Below are positions 23,047 through 33,551 of a stretch of DNA of 64,000 nucleotides, piece after piece. The notes below the pieces were generated by a model. The model was not told the DNA's origin, made no database searches, and was given only the letters and a program-made list of their open reading frames with translations. How positions within the stretch are numbered: the first letter of the stretch is position 1; each line of letters begins with the position of its first letter. The DNA is from Blakeslea trispora (taxonomy: Eukaryota; Mucoromycota; Mucoromycetes; Mucorales; Choanephoraceae). Made by a program: the position numbers and the translations under genes. The DNA lies in assembly GCA_025331445.1 (NCBI GenBank), contig JAIWNE010000122.1, positions 35,677-99,676 of the forward strand, given 5' to 3'.

Positions 23047-24431
23047 TCGTATTTTCACACCAAATTCGCGAATTTTCAAATCCAATTCGCGAATCTCCAA
23101 CACCAAACTCGCGGATTTTACAAACGATATTCGCGAAAAATACATTGAATTATTACATCATTAAATCATTAAATCAATAAATTATCAGAGTTTAAGATAT
23201 CTAACTATTTCTTACTACTTTGATCGTTTTATAAGCCATTACTGGCAATACAAAAAAATGTCTAATCAAGCTAACACCAATGCTAAGCAATCTCGCAAGA
23301 CTTATACCAGGACAACCGAAGAACTTCGTAGAGAAATCTGTGAAGAAGCCTTTGCAACAGTAACACCAACAACCAAGCTCGTTATCAAATACAGACTTTC
23401 TGAAAGTACTGTGCGTGGTATAATTAAGAGAGAACGCAAGTACGATATCATTGAATACAAGAAGCGCGGTGGTCCTAAGTACATAAAGATCAAGGAACAA
23501 CATTCCAACTTTCTAAGGGACCTAATTGATGAAGAAGAAGAAGGAAACATCCTAACTTTGGAGCAGCTACGATTAAAGCTCATGGCAAAGTTTCCTGAAG
23601 AGTTTTCTGAAGAGGAACCCATCAGCATAAGCGGCTTGCACAAGCATATTAATGACCACCTCATGTTAACACTGAAAAGAAGCTCACCCTTGGAGATGGC
23701 CCAGACTACAGAGCAGCTAAAAGTTAGCAGAAGACAATATGCCGAGGACCTGTCAATTAAAGGCTTTAATTATGCAGCTAACTGTGTTTTTGTTGACGAA
23801 TGTGGCTTTAATGCTTGCATGGTTCCAGGTCAAGCTCGATCAAAAAGAGGGAAAAAAGCTCACGTGTTAGCCAAAGTAAAAAGAAGCAAGAACATCTCAA
23901 TCATCGGTGCCATGACAATCCACAGAGTGGAGTCACTTCAGTTTGTGATGATCAATGGGTCTACCAATCGATTCATTTTTGCTGAATTTATGAAGCAGTT
24001 GATTGAGTGGCTTGACAAAGAGTATCAACAGCCCATGTTTATCATCATGGACAATGCTAGATTTTATTATAGCAAAGAAGTCCAGGAGATCATTAGCCGC
24101 TCAAGACACACATGTCATTTTCTTCCCCCCTCTCTCCCATGTTCAATCCAATTGAGTCATGCTTTGCTAAACTTAAGAACTTTGTAAGAAGATCGCCAAT
24201 AGAGGAGAAGGAGATGATGAATAAGGTCATCGAGCAAGCAGAAAGAAGCGTCCGTCCCGAAGATTGTGAAGGGTGGACAAAGCACTGCATTGAAAATCTA
24301 AACAGATGTATTAGAGGAGAAGATGTTACTTTTGATAACTAATAAGTTTTTATGTGTATTTTCCGCGGATATCATTTGTAAAATCCGCGAGTTTGGTTTT
24401 GCAGATTCGCGAATTTGGTGTGAAAATACGA
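23047..24431 (+). mobile_element. Tc1/mariner-superfamily element inside R1
   Basis: The ends share a perfect 27-bp inverted repeat starting TCGTATTTTCACACC, and similarity extends for about 80-100 bp with a gap. The flanks are TA (23045-23046 and 24432-24433), and R1 copy 1 near 7540 shows the empty site. Palindromic TTCGCGAA-type motifs recur several times inside both ends and could be transposase binding sites. Confidence 0.95.
23258..24342 (+). pseudogene. DDE transposase of the mariner-like element, one-base deletion
   Basis: The protein starts with an N-terminal winged-helix type DNA-binding region (about residues 15-70, with LSESTVRGIIK). The catalytic core has D180 in FVDECGFN and D265 in IIMDNARFY. 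The Glu lies in NPIESCFAKLKNF but in another frame. The break is in a C6 run near 24125-24131, where one more C would restore the core with 34 residues between the last two acidic residues. It belongs to the IS630/Tc1 DDE_3 type. A single base separates it from a complete ORF. Confidence 0.9.
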
Positions 24432-25068
24432 TACAGCCTTAACCGAGAGTGATTTTTTTTGTAATTGTTTTTTTTTCTTGACAGCCATCTTGAAGCAACA
24501 TTCAAGGTCATGAGCAACACCAACTGAGAGATTACTAGTCAACAATATACCCAAGAGTTATAACAAAAGAGGAAGAAAGTAAATAGCATAGAAAGTCTAA
24601 AAAAACGGAAAAAATAAAGATGAGATGCGATCATTTACACATGTACTTTGTCATTAGCATGTTGATTCCGTTAGTTGCGATTAGGTACCTCATGAGTCCA
24701 GCCAGCGGTGAGAGCAACAGTCAGAAGTAAACAGTTGATAAAAAGGAATTCACTTGGTAAGATAGCAGAGTAAAAATAGTCTGGAAGCGGTATTCCACTT
24801 GTCACGAAAGAGATTCAAAGCGATGAGGCAAGCTCATTTGAGATGTAGCACACATGTAAGCATGAGCAAAGGCGAGAAGACACAAAAAGAAAAACCACAA
24901 GCAGTCAAGTCGGAAGGAACCCCAAGTTCAACCAAGAAGAGATTCTTCAACCTTTAAAAGCATAGAACATAGTAGTGGAAGGAGAATAGGCGGATAGAGA
25001 TTATTTCCTGAAGATGAGGTAGAGAGATGGCGACATGAGAAGAGACCCAGTTCCTTGAGCGACGATAT

Positions 25069-25478
25069 TGTTGTATTCATACAGTACGGATCAATTATTT
25101 AACTACTTATGAATCCACAACCATTCTCTAATTCGACTTCAGCTTGTTTCATTTGACATTCAATTCGGATAAACCTTCATTCAAGGTCAAGACTGACATC
25201 TTACCAATAATTTACCAGTTACTGGTTTAAGGTACAGATGACCAATCATTCTATTTTAGTAATTCTTCTTTACAAGACTGTCATCATTCATCTCTCATCC
25301 GATTTGTTGTTATTATCATAATCATCTACAAGCCTCTAGAAAAGTTTCACAATCTCAGTTGAAATATCTTCTGCATGAAAAGTATAAATAGCACATCAAT
25401 TTTGAAGTAAAATAAAACATTATCTTTTGTCTGATTAATTCTCTGATTTCTATCATTGTGATTTCTTGGTCTATAACA
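25069..25478 (+). repeat. Solo LTR with 5-bp target duplication
   Basis: This 410-bp insertion in R1 copy 3 begins TGTTGTATTC and ends TATAACA. It is flanked by GATAT at 25064-25068 and 25479-25483. It contains a TATAAATAGC box near 25383 and an AATAAA signal downstream. It differs from the gypsy LTR at 6155. It is the footprint of LTR-LTR recombination. Confidence 0.93.
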
Positions 25479-26416
25479 GATATATCAGTGAGGAAACGCA
25501 TTTCTTGAAGTTAGGACAATGGCCAGAGACAATACTTAGTTAGGTGGACCGCATGTGCACGTAAGAAAGAGGATAGACATGAATGAATCAGACATAGGAT
25601 GGAAGCATGGTAGGCGATTGGATATACGATTGTCAAAGGGTTTCAAGGCAATGACTACAAACAGAGCAAGTTAGTCGATGCAATGTATACAAAAGCATTT
25701 GAACATGTAAATGGAGAAATCGAAGGACCTTAGGCAAGAATAAGTTGAGAAAAACGCATCAATCCAGATAGGCAGCATAAATAGAGATGGTGTTCAGATA
25801 TCAGTCAAAGAAGTATAAGTTTGAGCAACATGATATAGAGCAAACATTTTGGATAAAGAAGTCATGAATGAGATGGCAGATAGCAATACAAAAGAGGGTG
25901 ACATGAATAAAGGATTGTCTGTCAAAGCCAATGATGAGTGTCTACACAAGTATATACAAAATTTATGATAAACAGATAAATCCGGAAGAAAAGTTGAAGG
26001 ATTCTAAGAAATAGAAGAGAAGCGTAGTCGAGTTATTGAGATGCTGTCATGATAAGGTGATATACATGTAGCTATTGTGAAATTAGAGTTAGTGATGTTA
26101 ATGGATTATATGATATTTGTGAAAAAAAATAAAGAAAAGAGATAAAATCGCTTGCTCGGATATCGTGCTGTAACAGCTTTCATTCAACTTCATATTGCGT
26201 TACTAGTTTTGTAATGCATGCACTAACTTTGACAACTCGAGGATGCATTTGTGAGCTAGTAGTTGAGTTTGTGCAAGTTGTGATCTAATGATTTGAAAAT
26301 TGTGCGGCGGTTATCATATACGTTTGAAGTTGATTTATGATGAATAGACGTCTTTATTTAATTGTATATGATATTTATAGATGTATTATGAACAGATGAA
26401 TATGTATTTAAAGTCT

Positions 26417-27031
26417 TTATATGCGTGATTTTTTTCTGATGATTTCAACTGCATCACCGTCAGCGCCGAAATTGCGTTTGATTGTAAGAGGAATGTCAGC
26501 ACCAAAGAAGTACAAGTCTTCTGCTTTTCGAACCCGGGACATAGCAACGTAAAGTTGGCCATGAGCGTGCATTGTATCAAGGTGAATGCCAACACAATCG
26601 ATTGTGGCACTTTGGGACTTATGAATTGTTGAAGCAAAAGCAGGAGCAATGGGGAATTGGGAGCGGCTATAACTGGTATTAGGGACTTGGCGACTGATTC
26701 TTTAAATCCAGTGGATAGAATCACTACCATCAGGCAACTTTTTGGACAAACATATATTTTCTTCTTCCATATATTCAATTGCGGCAATTGTACCATTGAT
26801 CCACCCGTGAGCAACATTCAAATTGTGCACAAGCATGACCGGTATGCCTGGCTTTAGATTCAGGTGTTCTAGAAGTCTGGTTTCGCGCAAGGATCGCTTG
26901 GCACTGCCTTTGTTGCCGACGAACAAATCAAAAGCTTCAAAAGTTTTGCCTTCACCAGGAAAGTCTTTAAAATCTTTTTCATTTGCAGCACGGACTCTTT
27001 CTCTGGTTGTGTATAGGCGAAGACAATACAA
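26417..27031 (-). pseudogene. Helitron PIF1-type helicase C-terminal fragment with a nonsense codon
   Basis: It aligns well with the C-terminal part of the helicase at 50223-51332: CLRLYTTR, GIPVMLVHNLNV, GWINGTIAAIE, then FASTIHKSQS, DTMHAHGQLYVAMSRVRK and FFGADIPL. An in-frame TAA at 26702-26704 stands where the relative has Gln (WIQRI), and 95 further codons continue in the same frame to a stop at 26417. Walker A and B motifs and all Rep parts are absent. The upstream edge is abrupt near 27033. Confidence 0.9.
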
Positions 27032-27074
27032 ACACCACGGCGTATAGAAGTTTCAAAAATATTCGAGTGAGGTT

Positions 27075-27902
27075 TTTCTGATTAAGGTCAATATTTAGCT
27101 GTTATGGACATGTTTCTTTTGGCTTTTGAAATGATGAAAGGGAAGGTTTTTTTTGTTAAAGTGTGATATAGAGGGCAATGGGAGGTTAGTTTTCGAGTTT
27201 GAAGCTGATCCGAGGGGATGAGTTGATCTCGGTTTTTTTTTACATGTCAAAGGCCATAAAATAAATTAAAAGACTAAGAAAAATAATCTGTGAGAAAGAG
27301 ATTTGACTGAAAAGGGAAAAGAAATAGCAGTGAAAATAAAGAGACAATCAAATGGGGGGGTCGATTTCAGATTTTATGCAAAAATATGTACGAAAATGGT
27401 AAATGGGGGGATAGGCCAAGTGAGGTGAAACAGTCTGGGTAAAAAATAAAGATGTATGCAAATTTAATTTAAAGGTAAGGAAGAGGTATTTGGAAGGTAA
27501 TCCTAAAGTAAAGTCAGATAAATGACAAAATAAAGATAGTAGGCTGAAAGAGAAGAAAAATAAGCATAAGCCATTTAATTATAAAGCCAAAGGCTAAAGA
27601 GCCATTTTTTAATTTTTTGTGTAATCATAACAAGGTGTAGAAAGCTAAAGAAGTGTAAAAAAGTGTGAAAATAAAATAGCAAGGTTTAGAGAAGGCGTTT
27701 GTTATTCATACTTTTAAATTTTAAGATGGTAGTACAAGAAATTTGCGATCATGACTAAATGTCGATCTTGAGATCTCTCATTACCATCACTGAAGCAACA
27801 TGAGCACATGGAGAAGGACTCGTTGTTGCTGTAAGTGTCTTTAAGTCAAATAATGACTGGCAAAATGAATAACAGACATTCCAGCAGTGAGGTAAAATAA
27901 AA
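27075..27902 (-). repeat. Repeat R2, copy 2 (inverted)
   Basis: It is the inverse of 13490-14310, with long stretches of close identity. Similarity stops at 27902, where the MULE begins, so this copy is probably cut by that insertion. Confidence 0.8.
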
Positions 27903-28020
27903 GAATAAAGTTCCTCGCGCTAACATTCCGCGCTAACATTTTGGCCCCTTCAGTAACTTAGCTACATATCAGCCAATGAAAATAGCGCAAATTTGAAGCC
28001 CGAAAAAGAATGTTAGCGCG
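27903..28020 (+). repeat. MULE left terminal inverted repeat
   Basis: It begins GAATAAAGTTCC. Between CGCGCTAACATT near its outer end and AATGTTAGCGCG at its inner end the repeat is itself bounded by an inverted repeat, so each terminus can fold back. It differs from the right copy mainly by the 14-bp duplication of CGCGCTAACATTC. Confidence 0.92.
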
Positions 28021-28117
28021 TCAGTAAAATTCATGCAAATAATCATTGAAAATCAAAAAAAAAGGTTCATGCAAATAATCCTTCATATGTAAATTGAGGC
28101 ATAGAAATCATAAATTT

Positions 28118-31100
28118 TTATTCATACATAAGGGTATAGTCTATCAAGGAGAATCTTTTACAGTTGAAAGAATGGCCGACAAAAGTACGTGGCCATCTTG
28201 GTCTTGATTTTGGCTTAATTTCAATTATATAATAATGGCTATTGTGCAGTTGTAAAAGGATCGGAAGGGTGGTTGAAGGAGAGGAGAAGTAAGGAACGAA
28301 TGTAGTGCTTTGATTATCCGGCGTGTAACATGCAATGGCTCTACTGAATGTATCAGCAGCAATTTGAACCATTTCAGGAAACTGAAACCAATAATCCATT
28401 GAAATGGAATTAGCTTCACTCGCCAATTTTTCTTCAATGCTTTCGAAGGTAACAGAAAGGATATGGCTAGGATCTGGAGAGCTTCCAAACACAGACTTGT
28501 AGAATGATTCTTTTTGTCTTAAGAATGAAAGCATCTCGCTTTTGATCATCGCAAACTGGTCTTCATCATTGTTTATGGCATAAGAGAGAGCTCTGTAGCC
28601 ACAGTTGCCGTCAGGCTTAGGGTTAAAATACCCAGTTACTTGGCTCTTTGAGAGCCCCTTGGGCAAAGGAACACCAAGTTTAGCTAAGATGAAAGATTCA
28701 GTACCAAGTTTGTTTCATAGATCGCAGTTAGTTACCTTTTGGCGGCTTGACTTCTTTTGTCTTTTCTGCTGCTTTAACCTTTGCCTCAACCTTCTTTTCA
28801 TGGACAATCTTGTCCAATTCTCTCTCAAGAGCGATTTTTTCTCGTGTTGTATTCTTTGGTCTCCCCTTGGTTGTACAGAGTACAGGAGGAGGAAGAATAC
28901 TCTCGATCTGACGATTGTCAGCAAATTCTTCTACGAGCGCCTTCAACTTATCTCCAAGACAGGCCGTTTCTTGCTTGGTTTGCAACTCCCTGGTTAGATT
29001 GTCAAGCAACTGAAGTTGTGCTTGAACATATCTAACTTCCGGATGCTGTTGCTCGGGTAGTTGTTGGCTGTCGCTTTCAGCAACACGATCAGCAATTGTT
29101 GCGACTATGAAATGTTAGAAATGAGATGCTGTCTAATACTTGTATGAAATTTTACCTCGACCGTTATGGTAAATAATATGCCAGCGTTGGTTGACTGCTG
29201 ACAAAGGAATTGGTCCCTCGTATGCTTCCAATTTATGTCTGCATGGCAGACGAAAAGCCCCACGCATGACGCACAAGCATCTACCGGTCACAGGATCAAC
29301 ATGCGAGACATGATCAGGATCCGTTTTGCTAGCCAACGAATTGATTACTTCAAAGCGGATACGGTCGAAGGCGTAGCTGGTTATCCGTCCTCTCAAGCTC
29401 TGCATCTTGTCCTTTACTTCTTGGCTGACATCATCTTTCAACACAGTCTCAAAAAGCGACTCACGAATTGTTTGTCGGTTGCGATACGCTTCCTACATTC
29501 ATAGATTTAATGCTCACTCACAATTAGCACTGGTAGTCACATAAAAATTACACGACTTTCAACCCAATTGCGGATCTTCTTGGTGACTAAATCCAATGAT
29601 CCGGACGACGTTTTGTTGTGTCGTTTTATGCCACTGTGGGTGCTTTCGACACGGCTGGAGGTACGGTTGCCCATATGAACATAATTGTTCACATAACAAC
29701 CGACCCAATGCTTGCGAAAAGCCATCATACTGTTCGTAATACAAAAAAAGTCAAACCTGTAATAGCAAGGTAATATTCTGTTCTGCGTTTGTTTTACCTG
29801 GTCAGATATTCAATCATATCTTTGCCTTTGTCTTTGCAAAGACCATCTTGAGATACAAAGGCATCGTACTCCAACTTCAGGCTTTTCAGCTCTTGCATGT
29901 TGTTGGTCTTATAAGCAATTTCATGGATAATTGACCGAAATTGCTTTTCCAACTGGTAGCGAGCTGCATTGTCTGTGTGAAACAAGTTCTGAAACTCTAT
30001 CAGTAACAGTGGTGATTTCGTTTAATCGTCACATCAACATACCATGCTTTGCTTCTTTGCTCATGTTCTTAATCAGCCTCTTCATAAAATTATGTACAAT
30101 ATGTACATAACAAAGAATGTGTCTCGACTCAGGAAACACAGTCTTGATGGCGTTCATCAAAGCTTGATCTTTGTCAGTGACAAAGTTGTTTGGCAAGAGA
30201 TGAGAACTTGTTTCAAGAGGCCAAGTGATTGACCTCAATTGGCGCATTGCCCACTCATACGACTCAGCAGTCTCGTTTCTCATCCAACAGCCAGCAACAT
30301 GAATGGTTGCAAACTGTTTTGTTCTGGTCTCAGAAGCAACTGTACCAGCTACTACAAAGTTCAACAATACCATGCGATGGCTGTTGGTTTTGTAGGTAGC
30401 ATCAACTACTACACTTTCGTACAAGCGACGTAATTCTTCTTTGCCATGTCTGTGCATGAAGAAGACTGCGACTACTTTGTTTTCGCTGTCTGTCTTGACA
30501 CGGACTTGATGGCCAGTATGCTCCAAGTTGGAGATAAACTCTGGCATGTCAGCGAACATGTCACGACAGAAGCGTTGCTGAATGTTATGCAAGTCGCTAA
30601 TGGTGATGCCATTATCACAGTTCCTCTCAACTAGCATCTATGAAGGTTACAAATACATTAATTTTAGTATTTAACTAGACTGTGTGTTTGTCTTAACAAT
30701 TTAGAGGAAAGCATTGGTCTTATACAACTCAAACAAGACAAATTAATGTAGAAATACGATGCTATAGTCGTTGACTTTTAACAACGATAGTTTATCTTTG
30801 CTCTTTATTTTGGATGCATTAGAAATCATACCAACCAATTATTCGTATCTCAAACACATCATCAAAAATGGTATCATTGAAACGATAGCGGATCGCACTA
30901 AAAAGATAGACATAAATGACTATTTGGCTTACCTTCAAGACAACACTAGGTGTCTCTCCTTTTCTCATCATGCTGCAGGCAAACTCAAAGTCTTCGGGAG
31001 CGAGCTTTCTATAAACAGCATAGGTCGACAAGTCATTGTTCAGAGCATGGTTATGCTCGATAGTGACTTGTCGAACCTCCCAAGGATTTTCAACATCACG

Positions 31101-31652
31101 TACCTTACTGGCGTAGATACGCAAAGGACATTCCTTCCTGCCAGTCTTGTGAGTCCTGATGCTCTTTTGGTTGGCTAATAGAGTGTTTCCCGTTCAAATT
31201 TCAGTTCCTCTGCTAATTTCGCTATACTTTTTTGATAACATCTTACTGTTGGCATCTTTTTCGGCCTCGTCTTTTTCTTCTTCGACTTCAAGCTTCATGG
31301 CTTTTCTGTAAACGCCACCATGTCTACACTGCAGAGTGATGAAGCGATCTTTGGCGCTTTTGCCAGTAGTGATGGGGCAGTTAAACTGCTTGCCAATCTC
31401 CTGAGCTTTTTTCCTGAGCTCTTCCATGCTCTTAAACTTGGCACCTACAAAAAATGCCTTGCGCAATTCCTCGTTCATGTCGCGAGAAGACTTGTCAAAG
31501 TTGGGTTTGTTTTGCTCAACAATGACTTTCTCACTAGAAGACAAGTAGTCTTCGCTATTGCAGCTATCCCAATCAAAAGATTCGTCAGCTTGTCTAACTT
31601 GAGATTTAGCAGCGGTGAGTTGAGAGTTGTTAAAGGTAGCTTGAGAGTTCAT
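28118..31652 (-). CDS. MULE transposase fused to a C-terminal OTU-like cysteine protease (8 exons, 972 aa)
   Basis: Exons, in transcript order: 31652-31247, 31174-30933, 30637-30043, 29996-29798, 29756-29552, 29492-29156, 29104-28736, 28683-28118. All seven introns are GT-AG and the sum is exactly 972 codons plus stop, with no internal stop. The order is a FAR1-like zinc-binding DNA-binding domain (to about residue 180, ending IEHNHALN), Mutator DDE core (D295 in VVVDATYK, D371 in VTDKDQA; third acid not assigned), SWIM finger (C621, C623, C633, H635), a charged likely coiled-coil region (about 700-780), and an OTU-like domain with Cys812 in PDGNCGYRA and His934 in LHNSHYY. The ATG at 31652 was chosen; an in-frame extension to 31691 exists. 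The protein would move the element. The protease partner is unknown. Intron 2 (295 bp) is the least certain junction. Confidence 0.9.
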
Positions 31653-31715
31653 TTTATAAAAAAAGTAGAAGGAAAAGTTTTTTTCTTGCAAGCGAAAAAA
31701 AAATGTTTAATAACA

Positions 31716-31819
31716 CGCGCTAACATTCTTTTTCGGCCTTCAAATTTGCGCTATTTTCATTGGCTGATATGTAGCTAAGTCACTGAAGGGCCAAAATGTT
31801 AGCGCGGGGAACTTTATTC
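31716..31819 (-). repeat. MULE right terminal inverted repeat
   Basis: It is the inverse of the left terminus, bounded by CGCGCTAACATTC (inner) and AATGTTAGCGCG (outer), and ends with GGGGAACTTTATTC. The gene start lies 64 bp inside it, so this terminus probably carries the promoter. Confidence 0.92.
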
Positions 31820-31903
31820 AAAAATAAATGTTGACCTGAACATCTTTCAAAAGTAGTGTAAGTCTACGATAAACATTGAAAAGTACAAGACAAAACTTTA
31901 AAA

Positions 31904-31977
31904 TGATTTCTGCCAGACTCGAACTGGCGACCGTCTGCGTGTTAAGCAGACGTGATAACCAACTACACCAAGAAACC
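31904..31977 (-). tRNA. tRNA-Val (anticodon AAC)
   Basis: The 74-nt minus-strand sequence starts GGTTTCTTGGTGTAGTTGG and ends with discriminator A. The acceptor stem GGTTTCT pairs with AGAAATC (one G-U pair). The D-arm has the A box, the anticodon stem GTCTGC/GCAGAC encloses TTAACAC with anticodon AAC, and the T-arm holds TTCGAGT with the B box. There is no intron. It is the only recognised host RNA gene here and lies directly between a MULE and a LINE. Confidence 0.95.
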
Positions 31978-32347
31978 GCCTTTCTTTCTCCTTTTGATCA
32001 TTTTTTTTCAATTCAAACTCCGTTTTCGAAAAAAGCTCGACTTCCTCCTTATTAACCAGTGTATTTCTTTGTCAATTGTTATTCCCCAATCTCGTCCGCA
32101 CATTTTGGTACCCAAAGTGTCCCAATCCGACAACTCTAGCACATTCACCAACGCGATTCACGACATTTCGACATCTTCAACTAAAGATCTCGACTTCGAA
32201 GCCTCATCTACAAAGAACCTAGCATCAGAACCAGCTGAAACTTTGTCAGAATCTATCTCTGTATTAGAAACATCACCTATTAAAGTTTCAAGTCTCTCCG
32301 GTAAGCGCTTGCATAGTTCACTTTTGCCGCCTTTGATCCCTGCCGAC

Positions 32348-33484
32348 ATGACGCGTACCTTGCCGAGATCTCGAGTTGATGACGTCAGCATCTCTTCGAC
32401 ATCTGCTCCACTTGAGCTGAACAAAGACGTTGTCTTTGACTTTGGTCTCTCTGTTGCTCCTTCTCTCTCTGGTGCTGATTCTTTGCCAGAGGTAAGTAAT
32501 GTTTTTTTGCTCTCGTCGGCCTCTCCCTCTTCCTCTGCTCCTCCTGCTTGGTTTGCTGCTTTTCAGGCCAAGTTTGAAAAGTATGAAGAGCGTCTCTCTC
32601 AGTTGGAGTCTCTTGTTGCTGAGAACTCGGCACTCAAGAAAGAGCTTGCCGCTGCTCGTGCCAAGATCTTGGAACTTGAGAACAAGTCTGGTCCTTCTCT
32701 CTCTTTGTCCCCGTCTGTTGATGTAGCAATGGATGATGACTTGCTTCCTTCTTCCTTGCCTGCTCCTTCTGTCTCTCCTTCGGCCGCCGTGTCTAAATGG
32801 GCTCATGTTGCTGCTGCTGCTCCTACACCTGCTGAGGCCTATGGTAAGTCCAACAAGTCGGTTTCCTCTTTGGCTGTTCAGGCCAAGCCCAAGAAAAAGA
32901 TCACGCCTCGCCAACGTAAGGCCGCTGCTCGTATCTTTCTTGTTTCTTCTCCGGCTGGCTCTTCAGTAGACTCACCTCTCTTTGAGTATGTTTACTTGCC
33001 AAACAAGTATCGGGACCGTCTCTCTGCTTTCCGTCATAAGCTGCGACTTATCGGGTTGGATAACAGCCGTGTCCTTGATGTGCACTACCCAGCTCGTAAC
33101 GTTGTAGCTTTGCTCATTCACACTGCTTACAAGGCTGATCTTCTCAAGGTCATGGACAAGTATTCTCTCCCGGTCTTGACAGACTTTGATCCTTTCTCTG
33201 GATCCAATGTCTTTGATCCTGCTTTTGCCTCTCTGGATGCCGGTGCTCTCACTGCCAAGGCTCGTGAACTGCAACAAGCTCGTCTTCTTCGTGCTCTTGG
33301 CTATGTTCGTGAACAAACACGTAGACTGGTGGCCTACGACTTTGTCCGTCAAGGTTGGTTGTCAAAGGAACAGGCTGGTACTGTAGTTGGTCCTCTCTCT
33401 TCTGTAGTTGGTGTTGACTCTGCTCCCTCTACTGATATGGAAATTGCCTTGGCCGGTGATGGTGAACCGGTCTCATCCTCTTAA
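32348..33484 (+). CDS. LINE ORF1, coiled-coil nucleic-acid-binding type protein
   Basis: The first in-frame ATG after the tRNA is at 32348, giving 378 residues. The open frame extends back to 31952 without ATG, so the true start could be non-AUG or the extension may be untranslated. A heptad-rich coiled coil is visible at about residues 75-115 (FEKYEERLSQLESLVAEN and on). A basic stretch follows (KPKKKITPRQRKAAAR, near residue 190), then a globular part without a recognised motif or CCHC finger. ORF1 proteins of this kind bind LINE RNA and form trimers. The 67-base gap to ORF2 is typical of a bicistronic element. Confidence 0.75.
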   Translation: MTRTLPRSRVDDVSISSTSAPLELNKDVVFDFGLSVAPSLSGADSLPEVSNVFLLSSASPSSSAPPAWFAAFQAKFEKYEERLSQLESLVAENSALKKELAAARAKILELENKSGPSLSLSPSVDVAMDDDLLPSSLPAPSVSPSAAVSKWAHVAAAAPTPAEAYGKSNKSVSSLAVQAKPKKKITPRQRKAAARIFLVSSPAGSSVDSPLFEYVYLPNKYRDRLSAFRHKLRLIGLDNSRVLDVHYPARNVVALLIHTAYKADLLKVMDKYSLPVLTDFDPFSGSNVFDPAFASLDAGALTAKARELQQARLLRALGYVREQTRRLVAYDFVRQGWLSKEQAGTVVGPLSSVVGVDSAPSTDMEIALAGDGEPVSSS

Positions 33485-33551
33485 TGAGTACCAATCCTAT
33501 GCCTTCTTATGAACCTATGCCCCTTCCTCTCCTTCTACCTATGACTTTACT

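Larger units (their letters stand above)
22411..26150 (+). repeat. Repeat R1, copy 3, carrying two later insertions
   Basis: It starts with CACCGTGGCGTAGAGGG, like copy 1, and follows it to GAGATAAAATCGC at about 26150 (copy 1 position about 8835). The match is interrupted by a TA-flanked transposon (23047-24431) and a solo LTR (25069-25478). Copy 1 shows the undisturbed sequence at both points. Confidence 0.85.
27903..31819 (-). mobile_element. Mutator-like element (MULE), apparently complete
   Basis: It has terminal inverted repeats of about 105-118 bp at 27903-28020 and 31716-31819. They are nearly identical apart from a 14-bp partial duplication in the left one. A-rich 8-9 bp flanks (AAAATAAA at 27894-27901 and 31821-31828) are a likely target duplication of MULE size. 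The single internal gene is on the minus strand and reads through without defect. The left flank is repeat R2, the right flank leads to the tRNA gene. Confidence 0.93.

Noticed and set aside
26386..26817. Minus-strand 143-residue ORF
   Set aside because: Shadow frame of the PIF1 helicase fragment; helicase motifs are in the neighbouring frame.
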